Source: Bacillus safensis FO-36b
GTDB lineage: Bacteria; Bacillota; Bacilli; Bacillales; Bacillaceae
Assembly: GCF_000691165.1 (NCBI RefSeq)
Contig: NZ_ASJD01000001.1
Location: forward strand, 434,001 to 498,000
Direction: 5' to 3'
Length of the DNA: 64,000 nt
The notes beneath the pieces were generated by a model. That model was given only the letters and a program-made list of their open reading frames with translations. It had not been told where the DNA came from and did not search any database. Below, piece after piece: positions 1-10,584 of the stretch (position 1 is its first letter; every line of letters begins with the position of its first letter). A program made the position numbers and the translations under genes.

Positions 1-115
<115 letters not shown>

Positions 116-117
<2 letters not shown>

Positions 118-153
118 AAAGTATCCTTCTATTGTTAGAAGGATACTTTTTTT
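116..153 (+). terminator. Rho-independent terminator after yqeY
   Basis: A perfect 10 bp stem (gtatccttct 121-130 with agaaggatac 137-146) has a 6-base loop and is followed by a run of seven T. It separates yqeY from the yqeZ promoter. Confidence 0.9.
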
Positions 154-181
154 ATGCCCTCGTGATTCTGTCATATAAAAA

Positions 182-208
182 TGAAACCTATGATACATTT
201 GTAACGTA
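182..208 (+). promoter_or_regulatory. Sigma-W type promoter of yqeZ-floA-yqfB
   Basis: TGAAAC at 182-187 is followed after 17 bases by CGTA at 205-208, matching the extracytoplasmic sigma-W consensus (TGAAAC, then CGTA). The B. subtilis yqeZ-yqfA-yqfB operon is known to belong to the sigma-W cell-envelope stress regulon, so motif and context agree. Close paralogues such as sigma-X or sigma-M use similar -35 elements and cannot be excluded. Confidence 0.8.
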
Positions 209-256
209 TGTAAAGGAACGGTAAAATGAAGAAAGAGAGGAGGGATCACCAAATAG

Positions 257-1570
257 ATGAAAAAAATAAAAATTTCTATTGCTCTCTTCAGTTGTTTTAT
301 AATATGCTTGTTATTAGGGGTTCAATTGACCGCGAAATCAGCAGATCAGAAAGTTCATGTTATCCCAATTGAAGATACAGTAGAAAAAGGACTTTCTAAA
401 TTCATTGAACGATCGTTTGAGCAGGCAAAGTCGGAACGGGCGAAGCATATTATTCTCGACATCAATACACCAGGTGGTGCAGTTGATGCAGCGCTTGAGA
501 TCGCAGATACGATTCGTGCTTCCGATATCCCAGTGACAGCGTTTGTCAATCATAGAGCGCTTTCAGCCGGGGCCTTCATCGCGCTAAATGCCGATCAAAT
601 TTATATGACCCCGAATGGAAAAATGGGGGCTGCTGCGATCATTGATGGAGAAGGCAATGCTGCCGATCAAAAATCTGAATCTCTATGGCTTGCTGAAATG
701 AGTGATGCTGCCGAAAAGCAGGGGCGTGATCCAAAGTATGCTCTTGCCATGGCAGATGTAGATATAGACGCAAAAGAAGCCGGTGCACCAAAAGGAGAAT
801 TGCTCACCTTCAATACAGACCGTGCGCTTCAATTCGGGTATGCAGAAGGGGAAGCAAAAAATATGGATGACTTGCTTCAGAAGCTGAAATTACAAGACGC
901 TTCTGTTCAATACGATGAAGTGAGCTTTGCTGAAAAGGTTGCGCGTTTTCTTACGCACCCAATTGTCATTCCAATCCTTTTATCCATTGCAAGCTTAGGG
1001 TTAGTTGTTGAGCTCTATTCTCCTGGCTTTGGGGTCCCGGGCACCATGGGAGTGACAGCGCTTCTTCTATTCTTTTATGGTCATCTCGTGGCAGGTTTTG
1101 CAGGATATGAGACGTTGTTCCTGTTTTTAGCAGGGATTGCACTCATCATTCTGGAATTGTTTTTGCCAGGGGGAATCGTAGGTGTCATTGGACTGATCTG
1201 TGTCGTTGTCAGCTTATTTTTAGCAGCTGGAAGCTTTACAGAAATGGCGATTTCCATCTTGATTGCCACTGCTGTTTCAACCATAGCAGTTATTTTATTG
1301 ACAAAGGTGTTGGGGAAACGTATGAAATTCTTTAAAAAGTTCATTTTAACCGATTCAACCAATAAGGAAAGCGGTTATGTCTCAAATGAAACAAGAGAGG
1401 ATCTTGTTGGACAAATCGCAGTGACAGCCACTGCACTTCGTCCATCTGGTACGATCGTACTCGGAGATGAGCGCATTGATGTTGTGTCAGAAGGTGCATT
1501 TATCGATAAAGATGAACAAGTAAAAATTGTGAAAGCGGAAGGCTCACGCATTGTCGTGAGGAAAGTATAG
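257..1570 (+). CDS. yqeZ: NfeD-family membrane-bound serine protease YqeZ
   Basis: This 437-residue protein has an N-terminal signal/membrane anchor (about residues 5-25) and then a ClpP/SppA-like protease domain with DINTPGG (about 67-73) and HRALSAGAFIAL (about 98-109), where the Ser of SAGA is the expected nucleophile. Four or so membrane segments follow (about 235-350), then a soluble NfeD beta-barrel. This is the long NfeD1b architecture that pairs with flotillins. ATG 257 follows a GGAGG-rich site at 238-243. It heads the sigma-W type operon with floA 27 bp downstream, and a role in membrane-microdomain maintenance under envelope stress is inferred from the family. Confidence 0.9.
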   Translation: MKKIKISIALFSCFIICLLLGVQLTAKSADQKVHVIPIEDTVEKGLSKFIERSFEQAKSERAKHIILDINTPGGAVDAALEIADTIRASDIPVTAFVNHRALSAGAFIALNADQIYMTPNGKMGAAAIIDGEGNAADQKSESLWLAEMSDAAEKQGRDPKYALAMADVDIDAKEAGAPKGELLTFNTDRALQFGYAEGEAKNMDDLLQKLKLQDASVQYDEVSFAEKVARFLTHPIVIPILLSIASLGLVVELYSPGFGVPGTMGVTALLLFFYGHLVAGFAGYETLFLFLAGIALIILELFLPGGIVGVIGLICVVVSLFLAAGSFTEMAISILIATAVSTIAVILLTKVLGKRMKFFKKFILTDSTNKESGYVSNETREDLVGQIAVTATALRPSGTIVLGDERIDVVSEGAFIDKDEQVKIVKAEGSRIVVRKV

Positions 1571-1597
1571 ATATACTGATTTTAGAGGAGGAATAAA

Positions 1598-2590
1598 ATG
1601 GATCCATCTACTTTACTATTATTTGTGATTATCGCAGCAGGTTTGATTGTTCTATCGATCTTTTTCACTTTTGTACCGGTGATGCTGTGGATTTCTGCCC
1701 TAGCGGCTGGCGTAAAAGTGAGCATTTTTACACTTGTCGGAATGAGACTGCGCCGAGTGATTCCAAACCGAGTGGTCAACCCGCTCATCAAAGCACATAA
1801 AGCAGGTCTTGATGTGACGATTAACCAGCTGGAGAGCCACTATCTTGCAGGTGGTAACGTGGACCGAGTTGTGAACGCACTAATTGCAGCTCAACGCGCG
1901 AATATCGAATTGAACTTTGCTCGCTGTGCAGCCATCGACCTAGCAGGCCGTGATGTACTTGAAGCAGTTCAAATGAGTGTAAACCCTAAAGTCATTGAAA
2001 CACCATTTATCTCTGGTGTTGCGATGGACGGGATTGAAGTCAAAGCAAAAGCACGTATTACAGTTCGTGCAAACATCGACCGACTTGTCGGTGGTGCAGG
2101 GGAAGAAACAATTATTGCCCGTGTAGGTGAAGGGATTGTCTCTACAATCGGTTCATCAGATAATCATAAAAAGGTTCTTGAGAACCCTGATATGATTTCT
2201 CAAACGGTTCTTGGTAAAGGATTAGATTCAGGTACTGCATTTGAAATTCTCTCGATTGATATCGCAGATGTTGATATCGGTAAGAACATCGGGGCGATCC
2301 TGCAAACAGACCAAGCAGAAGCAGACAAAAACATTGCACAGGCGAAAGCAGAAGAACGCCGCGCAATGGCTGTTGCACAAGAACAAGAGATGCGTGCGAA
2401 AGTTGAAGAAATGCGCGCGAAAGTCGTAGAAGCAGAGGCTGAAGTACCACTTGCAATGGCTGAAGCATTACGTGAAGGCAATATTGGTGTCATGGACTAC
2501 ATGAACATTAAGAATATCGATGCTGATACGGATATGAGAGATTCATTTGGCAAAATGACAAAAGGTCCATCTGATAATGAAAACAAATAA
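1598..2590 (+). CDS. floA: Flotillin-like protein FloA (YqfA)
   Basis: The 330-residue product has an N-terminal hydrophobic anchor (about residues 5-45), an SPFH/band-7-like domain, and an Ala/Glu/Lys-rich coiled coil (about 240-290) with repeated [12 protein letters not shown] heptads. Bacterial flotillin-like FloA organises functional membrane microdomains and promotes oligomerisation of membrane complexes. The length equals that of the B. subtilis protein. A strong GAGGAGG site precedes ATG 1598, and the gene sits between yqeZ and yqfB in the same transcription unit, consistent with sigma-W control. Confidence 0.95.
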   Translation: MDPSTLLLFVIIAAGLIVLSIFFTFVPVMLWISALAAGVKVSIFTLVGMRLRRVIPNRVVNPLIKAHKAGLDVTINQLESHYLAGGNVDRVVNALIAAQRANIELNFARCAAIDLAGRDVLEAVQMSVNPKVIETPFISGVAMDGIEVKAKARITVRANIDRLVGGAGEETIIARVGEGIVSTIGSSDNHKKVLENPDMISQTVLGKGLDSGTAFEILSIDIADVDIGKNIGAILQTDQAEADKNIAQAKAEERRAMAVAQEQEMRAKVEEMRAKVVEAEAEVPLAMAEALREGNIGVMDYMNIKNIDADTDMRDSFGKMTKGPSDNENK

Positions 2591-2621
2591 GCATCCTCTC
2601 ACGCTTTAAGGAGGGAGCCCA

Positions 2622-3119
2622 TTGGACATTCTATTTGAAAATCCGCTACTAATTGCGATTATCATCGGTATCATCTCTGCCGTCTTTGGGAAGATCGGCA
2701 AACAAGAGGAGAACGAAGAGCAGAATCAGCAAAAGAAGCCCGCTCCTCAGCGTAAGCAGGTGCCCCAAAAGCAAACAAAGCAAACAAGTCCAGATCCAGT
2801 CGTGACGGATCAGCTGGACGATTTCGGCGATGTACATGATCATGGCGGGATGAAGAAAAAAACTTCTCAGTCCTTACAAGATCGCTATACGGCTACACTT
2901 GCCGAAATGGAAGAAAGAAAAAACGAGCTGAACAAAGAGTTCCAATCGCTTGAAAGAGAGCTGACAAGGCCAAAGGCTGCATCTGCTGAAATGAGGCCAA
3001 AATTCATTGAGAAGCTGAACCAAGATACAATTATTCAAGGAATGATCCTTGGAGAAGTATTTGGAGAGCCGCGCGCGAAAAAGCCGCACAGAACGATGAA
3101 ACGGCCATATAAAAGATAA
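2622..3119 (+). CDS. yqfB: YqfB, membrane-anchored coiled-coil protein
   Basis: This 165-residue protein starts at TTG 2622 behind AAGGAGGGAG (2609-2618). It has one N-terminal hydrophobic segment (about residues 6-24) and then a highly charged, Gln/Lys-rich region and a coiled coil (about 90-118). No enzymatic motif is visible. It is the third gene of the yqeZ-floA operon and ends at a strong terminator, so a supporting role with the flotillin/NfeD pair is an inference from context only. Confidence 0.85.
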   Translation: MDILFENPLLIAIIIGIISAVFGKIGKQEENEEQNQQKKPAPQRKQVPQKQTKQTSPDPVVTDQLDDFGDVHDHGGMKKKTSQSLQDRYTATLAEMEERKNELNKEFQSLERELTRPKAASAEMRPKFIEKLNQDTIIQGMILGEVFGEPRAKKPHRTMKRPYKR

Positions 3120-3126
3120 AGAAGAA

Positions 3127-3157
3127 AGCCCCCTTTATGAAAAAGGGGGCTTTTTTT
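3127..3157 (+). terminator. Terminator of the yqeZ-floA-yqfB operon
   Basis: A 10 bp stem (agccccctt plus t at 3127-3136 with its complement at 3142-3151) is followed by seven T. Confidence 0.9.
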
Positions 3158-3274
3158 GCATGATGACATTTTTTCTTAAAGAAAATGCTGAAACAGCTAT
3201 TTTACGGGATTCATTAGCATGATATGAACCCCTGAGGAATAGGATGATACAGAGGCTTTCTCATCAGTCTCACC

Positions 3275-3299
3275 ATCTTTCAGTTTGATCTCATACACA
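3275..3299 (+). promoter_or_regulatory. Possible sigma-E promoter of yqfC-yqfD
   Basis: CATACACA at 3292-3299 is a good match to the -10 element of the mother-cell sigma factor E, and it lies 25 bases upstream of yqfC. The -35 region is a poor match. The call leans on the known sporulation role of yqfC and yqfD in B. subtilis. Confidence 0.35.
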
Positions 3300-3324
3300 T
3301 GAGGTGGGAAGGGGTTCTTATTGA

Positions 3325-3606
3325 ATGGGAAAAAGAAAAAATCGACTTAAAGCATGGCTGACAAGAACACTTGAAATCCCTCCAGACGTGATGATGGATC
3401 TTCCCCGTATTACGATGGTTGGCAGACTCCACATTTACATAGAGAACCATAAAGGGCTTTTGCTTTTCAGTGATCAAGAGGTAAGGCTGATGCTCAAACA
3501 GGGACAATGCATTATTTCAGGGAAAGATTTTGTGATTAAAACGATTTTGCCAGAAGAGATTTTATTGGAAGGGAAAATCGATGAGGTCCGTTATATTGAT
3601 TCTTAA
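3325..3606 (+). CDS. yqfC: Sporulation protein YqfC
   Basis: A basic 93-residue protein of the YabP/YqfC family. It has a Lys/Arg-rich N-terminus followed by short beta-strand-like segments with paired glycines and aspartates (IENHKGLLLFSDQEVRL). A TGA lies directly in front of ATG 3325, which fixes the start. The family is restricted to endospore formers and is expressed in the mother cell. yqfD follows 18 bp downstream, so the two are probably co-transcribed. Biochemical function is unknown. Confidence 0.9.
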   Translation: MGKRKNRLKAWLTRTLEIPPDVMMDLPRITMVGRLHIYIENHKGLLLFSDQEVRLMLKQGQCIISGKDFVIKTILPEEILLEGKIDEVRYIDS

Positions 3607-3624
3607 CTGACGGAGGGGAGAAGC

Positions 3625-4815
3625 GTGAAGAATAAATGGTTCGCCTATTTTATTGGCAGAGTGGAAGTGGAGATCAAAGGAAATGGCATTGAGCGGCTTA
3701 TCAATGAGTGCACGAGGCAGGGGATCACAATGTTTCAAGTGAGCCGCCGTCAAGACAGCGTGCGCTTATTTATTCGCTTATCAGATGTACATGCCTTCAG
3801 AAAGGTACGCAGACATCATGACGTGACATGTTCATTTCATCAAAAAAAGGGCTTTCCATTTCTACTCCTATGGTCAAGGAAGAATATCGGATTTACCCTT
3901 GGGATTGTATGCTTTCTAGTGACGATATTGGCGCTTTCAAACATGGTATGGAAAATCGATATTAAAGGAGCCAATCCAGAAACTGAACATCAAATGAGAA
4001 AGCATTTAGACGACATTGGGGTGCAAAAAGGACGTTTTCAGTTTCTAATGGGAACACCTGAAAAAATTCAAAAATCCCTGACAACCAATATTCAAAGCAT
4101 CACATGGGTCGGCGTAGAACTAAACGGCACAACCTTTCAAATGAAAGTTGTGGAAAAAAATGAACCTGAAAAAGAAAAATACACGAGTCCTCAGCATATC
4201 GTCGCCAAGAAAAAGGCTGTCATCACGAGAATGTATGTAGAAAAAGGGGAGCCGCTCGCCGCGGTTGATGAACATGTAAAGAAAGGACAGATGCTTGTCT
4301 CTGGACTCATTGGCAGCGAAGATCAGCAAAAAACGGTAGGAGCCAAAGCGAAAATCTATGGTGAAACGTGGTATCGTTCAGAAGTTTCTGTCCCTCTTCG
4401 AACATCTTTTGACGTTTTTACGGGTAAAATGAAGACAAAGCACAAGCTCTCCGCATTTGGAGGCTCACTGCCATTTTGGGGCTTTTCTTTTAAAAAGGAT
4501 GATTTTAAGCAGCCAAAAACAGAAACAGAAGTTCATCCGCTTCATTTCTTAAACATTCAGCTCCCATTCTCTTATGAAAAGGAAATTACACGCGAAAGTG
4601 AGAAAATAAATCGCGAATACACAAATAAAGAAGCGGTTCAAGCAGGGATTAAAATGGGTAAAAAAGAATTAGAAGAGAAGCTAGGTCAAACAGGAGAGGT
4701 GAAAAGTGAAAAAGTTTTGCACGAGACAACAGGGAATGGTAAAGTTAAGTTAATCATCCTTTACCAAGTAATAGAAGATATTGTTCAACCAACACCTATT
4801 GTTCAGGGAGACTAG
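3625..4815 (+). CDS. yqfD: Sporulation protein YqfD
   Basis: The 396-residue protein begins at GTG 3625 behind CGGAGGGGAG. A soluble N-terminal domain (about 1-85) is followed by one membrane segment (about 92-112) and a long extracytoplasmic domain. This is the layout of the YqfD/SpoIV-like family found only in spore formers. It follows yqfC and ends 3 bp before phoH, so some read-through into the phoH-pgpH-ybeY-dgkA string is likely. The molecular function is not known. Confidence 0.9.
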   Translation: MKNKWFAYFIGRVEVEIKGNGIERLINECTRQGITMFQVSRRQDSVRLFIRLSDVHAFRKVRRHHDVTCSFHQKKGFPFLLLWSRKNIGFTLGIVCFLVTILALSNMVWKIDIKGANPETEHQMRKHLDDIGVQKGRFQFLMGTPEKIQKSLTTNIQSITWVGVELNGTTFQMKVVEKNEPEKEKYTSPQHIVAKKKAVITRMYVEKGEPLAAVDEHVKKGQMLVSGLIGSEDQQKTVGAKAKIYGETWYRSEVSVPLRTSFDVFTGKMKTKHKLSAFGGSLPFWGFSFKKDDFKQPKTETEVHPLHFLNIQLPFSYEKEITRESEKINREYTNKEAVQAGIKMGKKELEEKLGQTGEVKSEKVLHETTGNGKVKLIILYQVIEDIVQPTPIVQGD

Positions 4816-4818
4816 AGA

Positions 4819-5778
4819 ATGACAGAACATTTACTTGAGATTCAACAAAAATTGGATAGCCCAAACGAAGCGATTGCTTTATTTGGCAATCAAGATGCTT
4901 ATCTGAAACTAATGGAAAACGAGCTGAACGTCTCCATTATTACGCGTGGAGAAAAAGTGTATGTTTCTGGTGAGGAAGCATCGAGAGATACAGTAAGCCG
5001 TTTGATCACATCTCTTTTACATCTCATCCGTAAAGGAATTGAGATATCTGAACGGGATGTCGTCTATGCCATTAAAATGGCGCAAAAAAACAAGCTGAAT
5101 TATTTTGAAAATATGTATGAAGATGAAATTACGAAAAATGCCAAAGGAAAGTCGATCAGGGTGAAAACAATCGGCCAGCGTGAATATGCTGCGGCGATGA
5201 AAAAAGATGACCTGGTCTTTGGAATTGGACCTGCTGGTACAGGGAAGACGTATTTGGCAGTCGTCCATGCGGTCCATTCGCTGAAAAATGGACATGTGAA
5301 ACGGATAATCCTGACAAGACCAGCTGTTGAAGCAGGAGAGAGTCTTGGCTTTTTACCAGGCGATTTAAAGGAAAAAGTAGATCCTTATTTAAGACCACTA
5401 TATGATGCCCTGCATGATGTGCTTGGCAGTGATCATACGGAACGACTAATCGAGCGCGGCGTGATTGAAATAGCGCCCCTTGCCTATATGAGAGGCCGGA
5501 CGCTTGATGATGCATTTGTGATTTTAGATGAAGCGCAGAATACAACACCTGCCCAAATGAAAATGTTTTTGACGAGACTTGGGTTTGGCTCTAAAATGGT
5601 CATTACAGGAGATATTACACAGATTGATCTGCCAAAGGGCATGCAGTCAGGTCTTGCAGCTGCAAAGGACATGCTTGCAGAGATCAGGGGCATCTCATTT
5701 ATTGAATTAGACCAGACAGATGTGGTCAGACACCCGCTTGTGGCGAAGATCATTGGCGCATACGAAAAGCAAAAATGA
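4819..5778 (+). CDS. phoH: PhoH-family ATPase
   Basis: This 319-residue P-loop NTPase has Walker A GPAGTGKT (about residues 137-144) and Walker B FVILDEAQN (about 235-243). An N-terminal KH-like portion precedes the ATPase core, as in Bacillus PhoH/YqfE. PhoH proteins are conserved next to ybeY and era in many Firmicutes and are thought to act in RNA metabolism, but the substrate is unproven. ATG 4819 lies 3 bp after yqfD. A hairpin follows before pgpH. Confidence 0.93.
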   Translation: MTEHLLEIQQKLDSPNEAIALFGNQDAYLKLMENELNVSIITRGEKVYVSGEEASRDTVSRLITSLLHLIRKGIEISERDVVYAIKMAQKNKLNYFENMYEDEITKNAKGKSIRVKTIGQREYAAAMKKDDLVFGIGPAGTGKTYLAVVHAVHSLKNGHVKRIILTRPAVEAGESLGFLPGDLKEKVDPYLRPLYDALHDVLGSDHTERLIERGVIEIAPLAYMRGRTLDDAFVILDEAQNTTPAQMKMFLTRLGFGSKMVITGDITQIDLPKGMQSGLAAAKDMLAEIRGISFIELDQTDVVRHPLVAKIIGAYEKQK

Positions 5779-5784
5779 ACTGAG

Positions 5785-5817
5785 TGACCCGATCGTCTTC
5801 ATCGGGTCATTTTGTTT
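5785..5817 (+). terminator. Hairpin between phoH and pgpH (attenuator or terminator)
   Basis: A perfect 9 bp stem (tgacccgat 5785-5793 with atcgggtca 5801-5809) has a 7-base loop and is followed by TTTTGTTT. The interrupted T run suggests partial termination, so downstream genes may be transcribed at a reduced level. Confidence 0.7.
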
Positions 5818-5853
5818 CGATCGTGGTTTAAAGTAAAAAAGGAGGTACTTTCC

Positions 5854-8004
5854 TTGAGAAAGAATCAAAAAGGCAGTAAGCGCAAAAGACTGCTGTCTAA
5901 AAAAGAACCTCAGAAAATGGAGCGCTCACGTTATTTAAATGTTTTGCTGTACGCTGGTTTAGCAGCCATTTTATTCGTGGTGCTCTTCTTCCATGTAAAG
6001 CCTGAATCGCTCGACTTAGATTTATTTTCAGTGAGCGAACAGACCATCTATTCTCCGTCAACCGTTGATGATCAAGAAGCGACAGAAGAAAAGAAACAAG
6101 AAGCAACAGATCAGGTAGAAGATCAATATACGCTCAAAAAAGCGTATTCTGATAATCGCGTAGACCTCATCTCATCCCTCTTTGAAGCCATTAAAGAAGA
6201 GAAGAAAGCAGCTGATGATAAAGAGAACGCGCCATCAGATCAAGAAATGGTCAAGCGTGTCAAAGAAAAGCTCACAACAGATATGCAGGAAGCTGTTTCG
6301 GATCAATCCATCAAAGCACTGCTCCAAGCAAGTGATGAAAATCTCTCATTTACTAAGGATTCCATCATCACAGTGGTGAATTCACTGATGAGTAAAGAAA
6401 TCACAGCAGCGAAATTACAAGATGAGAAAAAACAAGTCAAAACAGAGCTTAAAAACAATTCGATTCCATCAAAATACTTAAATGCGGCGAAAGAAATCGG
6501 TGAATTTGCGATCATTCCAAACTATGTATTTGACCCAGTGGCAACAGAGAAGAAAAGACAGGAAGCGGCTGACAATATTCAGCCTGTGCAAATTAAGCAG
6601 GGGCAAATCTTAGTTGAAGAAGGAGAGCTCATTGACCGGGAAGTTTATCGCAAATTAGAACTCACGGGTCTGTTAAACAGCTCAAATTTATTTAAGCCTG
6701 TAAGTGGTCTTCTCATATTAATTGGACTTTTCTTAGCAGCGATTGTTCATTCCCTTGAATCGAGGAAAAAATCGCTTGTCCATAAGAATAAGTCGTTACT
6801 GCTTTACTCGCTTATTTTCACGATTATATTAATTATCATGGAAGTGTTCAGCCTCTTCCAGGAAACGAAGTATACGACGATAGGCTATGTCGTGCCAGTG
6901 GCACTTGGCACGATGCTGATCAAGCTGCTCATTAATGAGCGGCTGGCGATCTTCTCCGGTCTTGTATTTGCTCTTTGCGGCAGTATGATGTTTAATCAAG
7001 GAGTAACCGGCGTCTTTAACTATGTGATCTGCGCTTATTATCTGATGAGCGGGATGGCGGGTATTTTATTTTTAAGAAAACATAATGCAAGATCAAAAAT
7101 ATTGCAGGCTGGGCTTTTGGTTGCTTTGGTGAATGTACTTGTGGTTTTATCCATTACACTCATCCAAAATTCTTCACCATCAGGGCTTGAAATCGGTGTG
7201 AACCTCATGATGGCGATTGTGTCAGGGTTTGCATCATCTATCTTGGTCATTGGGTTAATGCCTGTTTTTGAGAGCATGTTTGGTATTCTTTCCACAATGA
7301 AACTGATTGAATTATCCAATCCAAATCATCCGCTGCTCAAAAAGATTTTAACCGAGACACCAGGTACATATCATCATAGTGTCATGGTGGCGAATTTAGC
7401 GGATGCTGCATGTGAAGCAGTCGGCGCAAATGGTCTTTTAGCAAGGGTCGGTGCTTATTATCATGACATTGGGAAAACGAAAAGACCGCAGTACTTTATC
7501 GAAAACCAAATGAACATTGATAATCCGCATGACAAGCTTTCTCCTCAGCTGAGTAAAAATATTATTATTGCCCATACGACAGATGGCGCTGATATGCTGA
7601 GAGAAAAGAAGTTTCCTGAAGAACTTGTCGACATTGCCGAACAGCATCACGGGAAGTCTCTTTTAAAGTTCTTTTACTATAAGGCGAAAGAGCGTGATGA
7701 TCAGGTGACAGAAGATGAATTCCGTTACCCTGGTCCAAAGCCGCAATCAAAAGAAGCAGCGATTATTTCTGTGGCTGACAGCGTTGAAGCGGCGGTTCGT
7801 TCGATGCATAATCCAAATCCAGAGCGGATTGAAAAGCTTGTCAAAGGCATTATTTCAGATAAAATGCAGGACGGGCAATTTAGTGAATGTGACCTCACAT
7901 TTAAAGAATTAAATATTATCAGCCAAACGATTTGTACAACATTAAAGGGGATTTTCCATTCTCGGATTGAATATCCAGATGCCCCGAAGCAGAAGGTGAA
8001 GTAA
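5854..8004 (+). CDS. pgpH: Cyclic-di-AMP phosphodiesterase PgpH (7TM-HD)
   Basis: TTG 5854 is chosen because AAGGAGG (5839-5845) sits 8 bases upstream; a longer frame from TTG 5812 would begin inside the preceding hairpin. The 716-residue product has one N-terminal membrane segment, a long charged extracytoplasmic 7TMR-HDED region (about 70-270), seven membrane helices (about 280-470), and a C-terminal HD domain with HHSVMVANLAD and YYHDIGKTKRPQYF, which carry the metal-binding His and Asp residues. The Listeria PgpH/YqfF family hydrolyses c-di-AMP, which controls potassium and osmotic balance. It overlaps no neighbour and is directly joined to ybeY. Confidence 0.93.
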   Translation: MRKNQKGSKRKRLLSKKEPQKMERSRYLNVLLYAGLAAILFVVLFFHVKPESLDLDLFSVSEQTIYSPSTVDDQEATEEKKQEATDQVEDQYTLKKAYSDNRVDLISSLFEAIKEEKKAADDKENAPSDQEMVKRVKEKLTTDMQEAVSDQSIKALLQASDENLSFTKDSIITVVNSLMSKEITAAKLQDEKKQVKTELKNNSIPSKYLNAAKEIGEFAIIPNYVFDPVATEKKRQEAADNIQPVQIKQGQILVEEGELIDREVYRKLELTGLLNSSNLFKPVSGLLILIGLFLAAIVHSLESRKKSLVHKNKSLLLYSLIFTIILIIMEVFSLFQETKYTTIGYVVPVALGTMLIKLLINERLAIFSGLVFALCGSMMFNQGVTGVFNYVICAYYLMSGMAGILFLRKHNARSKILQAGLLVALVNVLVVLSITLIQNSSPSGLEIGVNLMMAIVSGFASSILVIGLMPVFESMFGILSTMKLIELSNPNHPLLKKILTETPGTYHHSVMVANLADAACEAVGANGLLARVGAYYHDIGKTKRPQYFIENQMNIDNPHDKLSPQLSKNIIIAHTTDGADMLREKKFPEELVDIAEQHHGKSLLKFFYYKAKERDDQVTEDEFRYPGPKPQSKEAAIISVADSVEAAVRSMHNPNPERIEKLVKGIISDKMQDGQFSECDLTFKELNIISQTICTTLKGIFHSRIEYPDAPKQKVK

Positions 8005-8484
8005 ATGACATTGTTAATCGATTTAATAGATGAAACAGGACAAGTATCAAAAGAGCAGCTTGAAGAAGTGGAAAAGCTTCTTCAGTTTGCTGCAGACGAA
8101 CTTGAGGTCAAGGATCAAGCGGAAGTATCAGTGACGATCGTTTCGAATGAAGAAATTCATCAAATCAATAAAGAATACCGCGGAAAAGACGCACCAACAG
8201 ATGTGATCTCCTTTGCACTTGAGGAAGAAGGAGAAGGGGAAATTGAAATCATTGGAGCAGATGATATCCCGCCTGTACTCGGTGACATTATTATTAGTGT
8301 AGATCGAACGAAAGAGCAGGCAGAGGAATATGGACATTCCTTTATGAGAGAGCTTGGATTCTTAACGATTCATGGCTTCCTCCATTTGCTCGGGTACGAT
8401 CATATGACAGAGGAAGATGAAAAAGAAATGTTCGCCAAACAGACAAAGATCCTGGATGATTATGGTCTTTCGAGATCATCGTAA
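8005..8484 (+). CDS. ybeY: Endoribonuclease YbeY
   Basis: The 159-residue protein has the UPF0054 signature [11 protein letters not shown] (about residues 122-132), whose three histidines bind zinc. YbeY acts in 16S rRNA 3' maturation and ribosome quality control. ATG 8005 immediately follows the pgpH stop, implying translational coupling, and the 3' end overlaps the dgkA start. The phoH-pgpH-ybeY-dgkA-cdd-era order is the conserved Bacillus arrangement. Confidence 0.95.
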   Translation: MTLLIDLIDETGQVSKEQLEEVEKLLQFAADELEVKDQAEVSVTIVSNEEIHQINKEYRGKDAPTDVISFALEEEGEGEIEIIGADDIPPVLGDIIISVDRTKEQAEEYGHSFMRELGFLTIHGFLHLLGYDHMTEEDEKEMFAKQTKILDDYGLSRSS

Positions 8485-8848
8485 GAAAAGAAGGCCGCTC
8501 GCCCGTTTTTTTCGGAGTTTTTACTATGCATTTAGAGGAATATGGCGAACTTTCTTGAATGAACGGAATTTTCGATTTCACACAGTCGCAGCCATCATCG
8601 TGGTGATCTGCGGCTTTTGGTTCCGCATTGACCCATTTGAATGGCTGATCGTTCTTCTTCTTTGCGGGGGGATGTTTGCGCTTGAGCTTGTCAATACAGC
8701 CATTGAACATACAGTGGATCTGATGACAGAAGAAAGGCACCCGCTTGCAGAGAGAGCGAAGGACGCTGCGGCAGGCGCTGTTTGCGTTTACGCCGCGATT
8801 TCGGTTATGATTGGGTTGATCATCTTCTTACCGAAGATCATGCAATAG
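8462..8848 (+). CDS. dgkA: Undecaprenol kinase / diacylglycerol kinase family
   Basis: The frame extends upstream to 8417 inside ybeY, but ATG 8462 (or 8456) gives the usual 128-130 residues, so 8462 is used. The protein carries the DgkA signature [16 protein letters not shown] (about residues 62-77) with the catalytic Glu and the surrounding Asn/Thr residues, plus three hydrophobic helices. In Gram-positive bacteria this enzyme phosphorylates undecaprenol to recycle the wall-precursor carrier lipid. It overlaps ybeY by 23 bases, which points to coupling. Confidence 0.9.
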   Translation: MVFRDHRKKRRPLARFFRSFYYAFRGIWRTFLNERNFRFHTVAAIIVVICGFWFRIDPFEWLIVLLLCGGMFALELVNTAIEHTVDLMTEERHPLAERAKDAAAGAVCVYAAISVMIGLIIFLPKIMQ

Positions 8849-8946
8849 AACAATATTACTATTTATTAACATTTTTAGAAATGGGCGTGAAAATGTCACG
8901 TGAATTATGTAAAATATAAATGTGACAGTGGTACCATTTCTTCTGA

Positions 8947-10258
<1,312 letters not shown>

Positions 10259-10260
10259 AA

Positions 10261-10305
10261 AATCGCTGCATTTGTCAGCAAATCTGACAATGGTGCGGTT
10301 CGATT
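10261..10305 (+). other. Extended imperfect hairpin between era and yqzL
   Basis: Three stacked stems nest inside one another: aatcg 10261-10265 with cgatt 10301-10305; ctgca 10266-10270 with tgcgg 10294-10298 (one G-T pair); ttgtcag 10272-10278 with ctgacaa 10284-10290. The loop is 5 bases. No T run follows, so it is not a standard terminator. It may be an RNA processing or stability element. Confidence 0.6.
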
Positions 10306-10406
10306 AGTAAAAATTGTTTATCATGAAATGGAGGTAGCCTGGTCAAGATAAAATTAATATGTTGGATGTAGCGTTGCTGCTTCTAATAAAGAAAGGTGGG
10401 GTTTTT

Positions 10407-10550
10407 ATGTTGAATTTTACATGGAACGTATTTTCACAAACAGGAAGCGTTGACACGTATCTGCTTTTCAAAGAGTTAGAAAAGGAGAACCTGGAAAGAC
10501 CCGATGTACTTGAAGAAGAAATAGCACGATTTGATTTTCCAATCTTATAA
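10407..10550 (+). CDS. yqzL: YqzL family small protein
   Basis: A 47-residue acidic protein (MLNFTWNVF... ending FDFPIL). ATG 10407 is preceded by AAAGGTGG (10393-10400). The in-frame extension to 10359 lacks a ribosome binding site at a proper distance, so the shorter form is used. YqzL proteins lie between era and recO throughout Bacillus. The function is unknown. Confidence 0.88.
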   Translation: MLNFTWNVFSQTGSVDTYLLFKELEKENLERPDVLEEEIARFDFPIL

Positions 10551-10584
10551 TTCTTGACCCCTCCAATGCTCGGAGTGTAGACAA

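Noticed and set aside
4120-5753. Several minus-strand frames of 60-130 codons opposite yqfD and phoH
   Set aside because: They mirror well-defined genes, have no ribosome binding sites, and lack recognisable domains.
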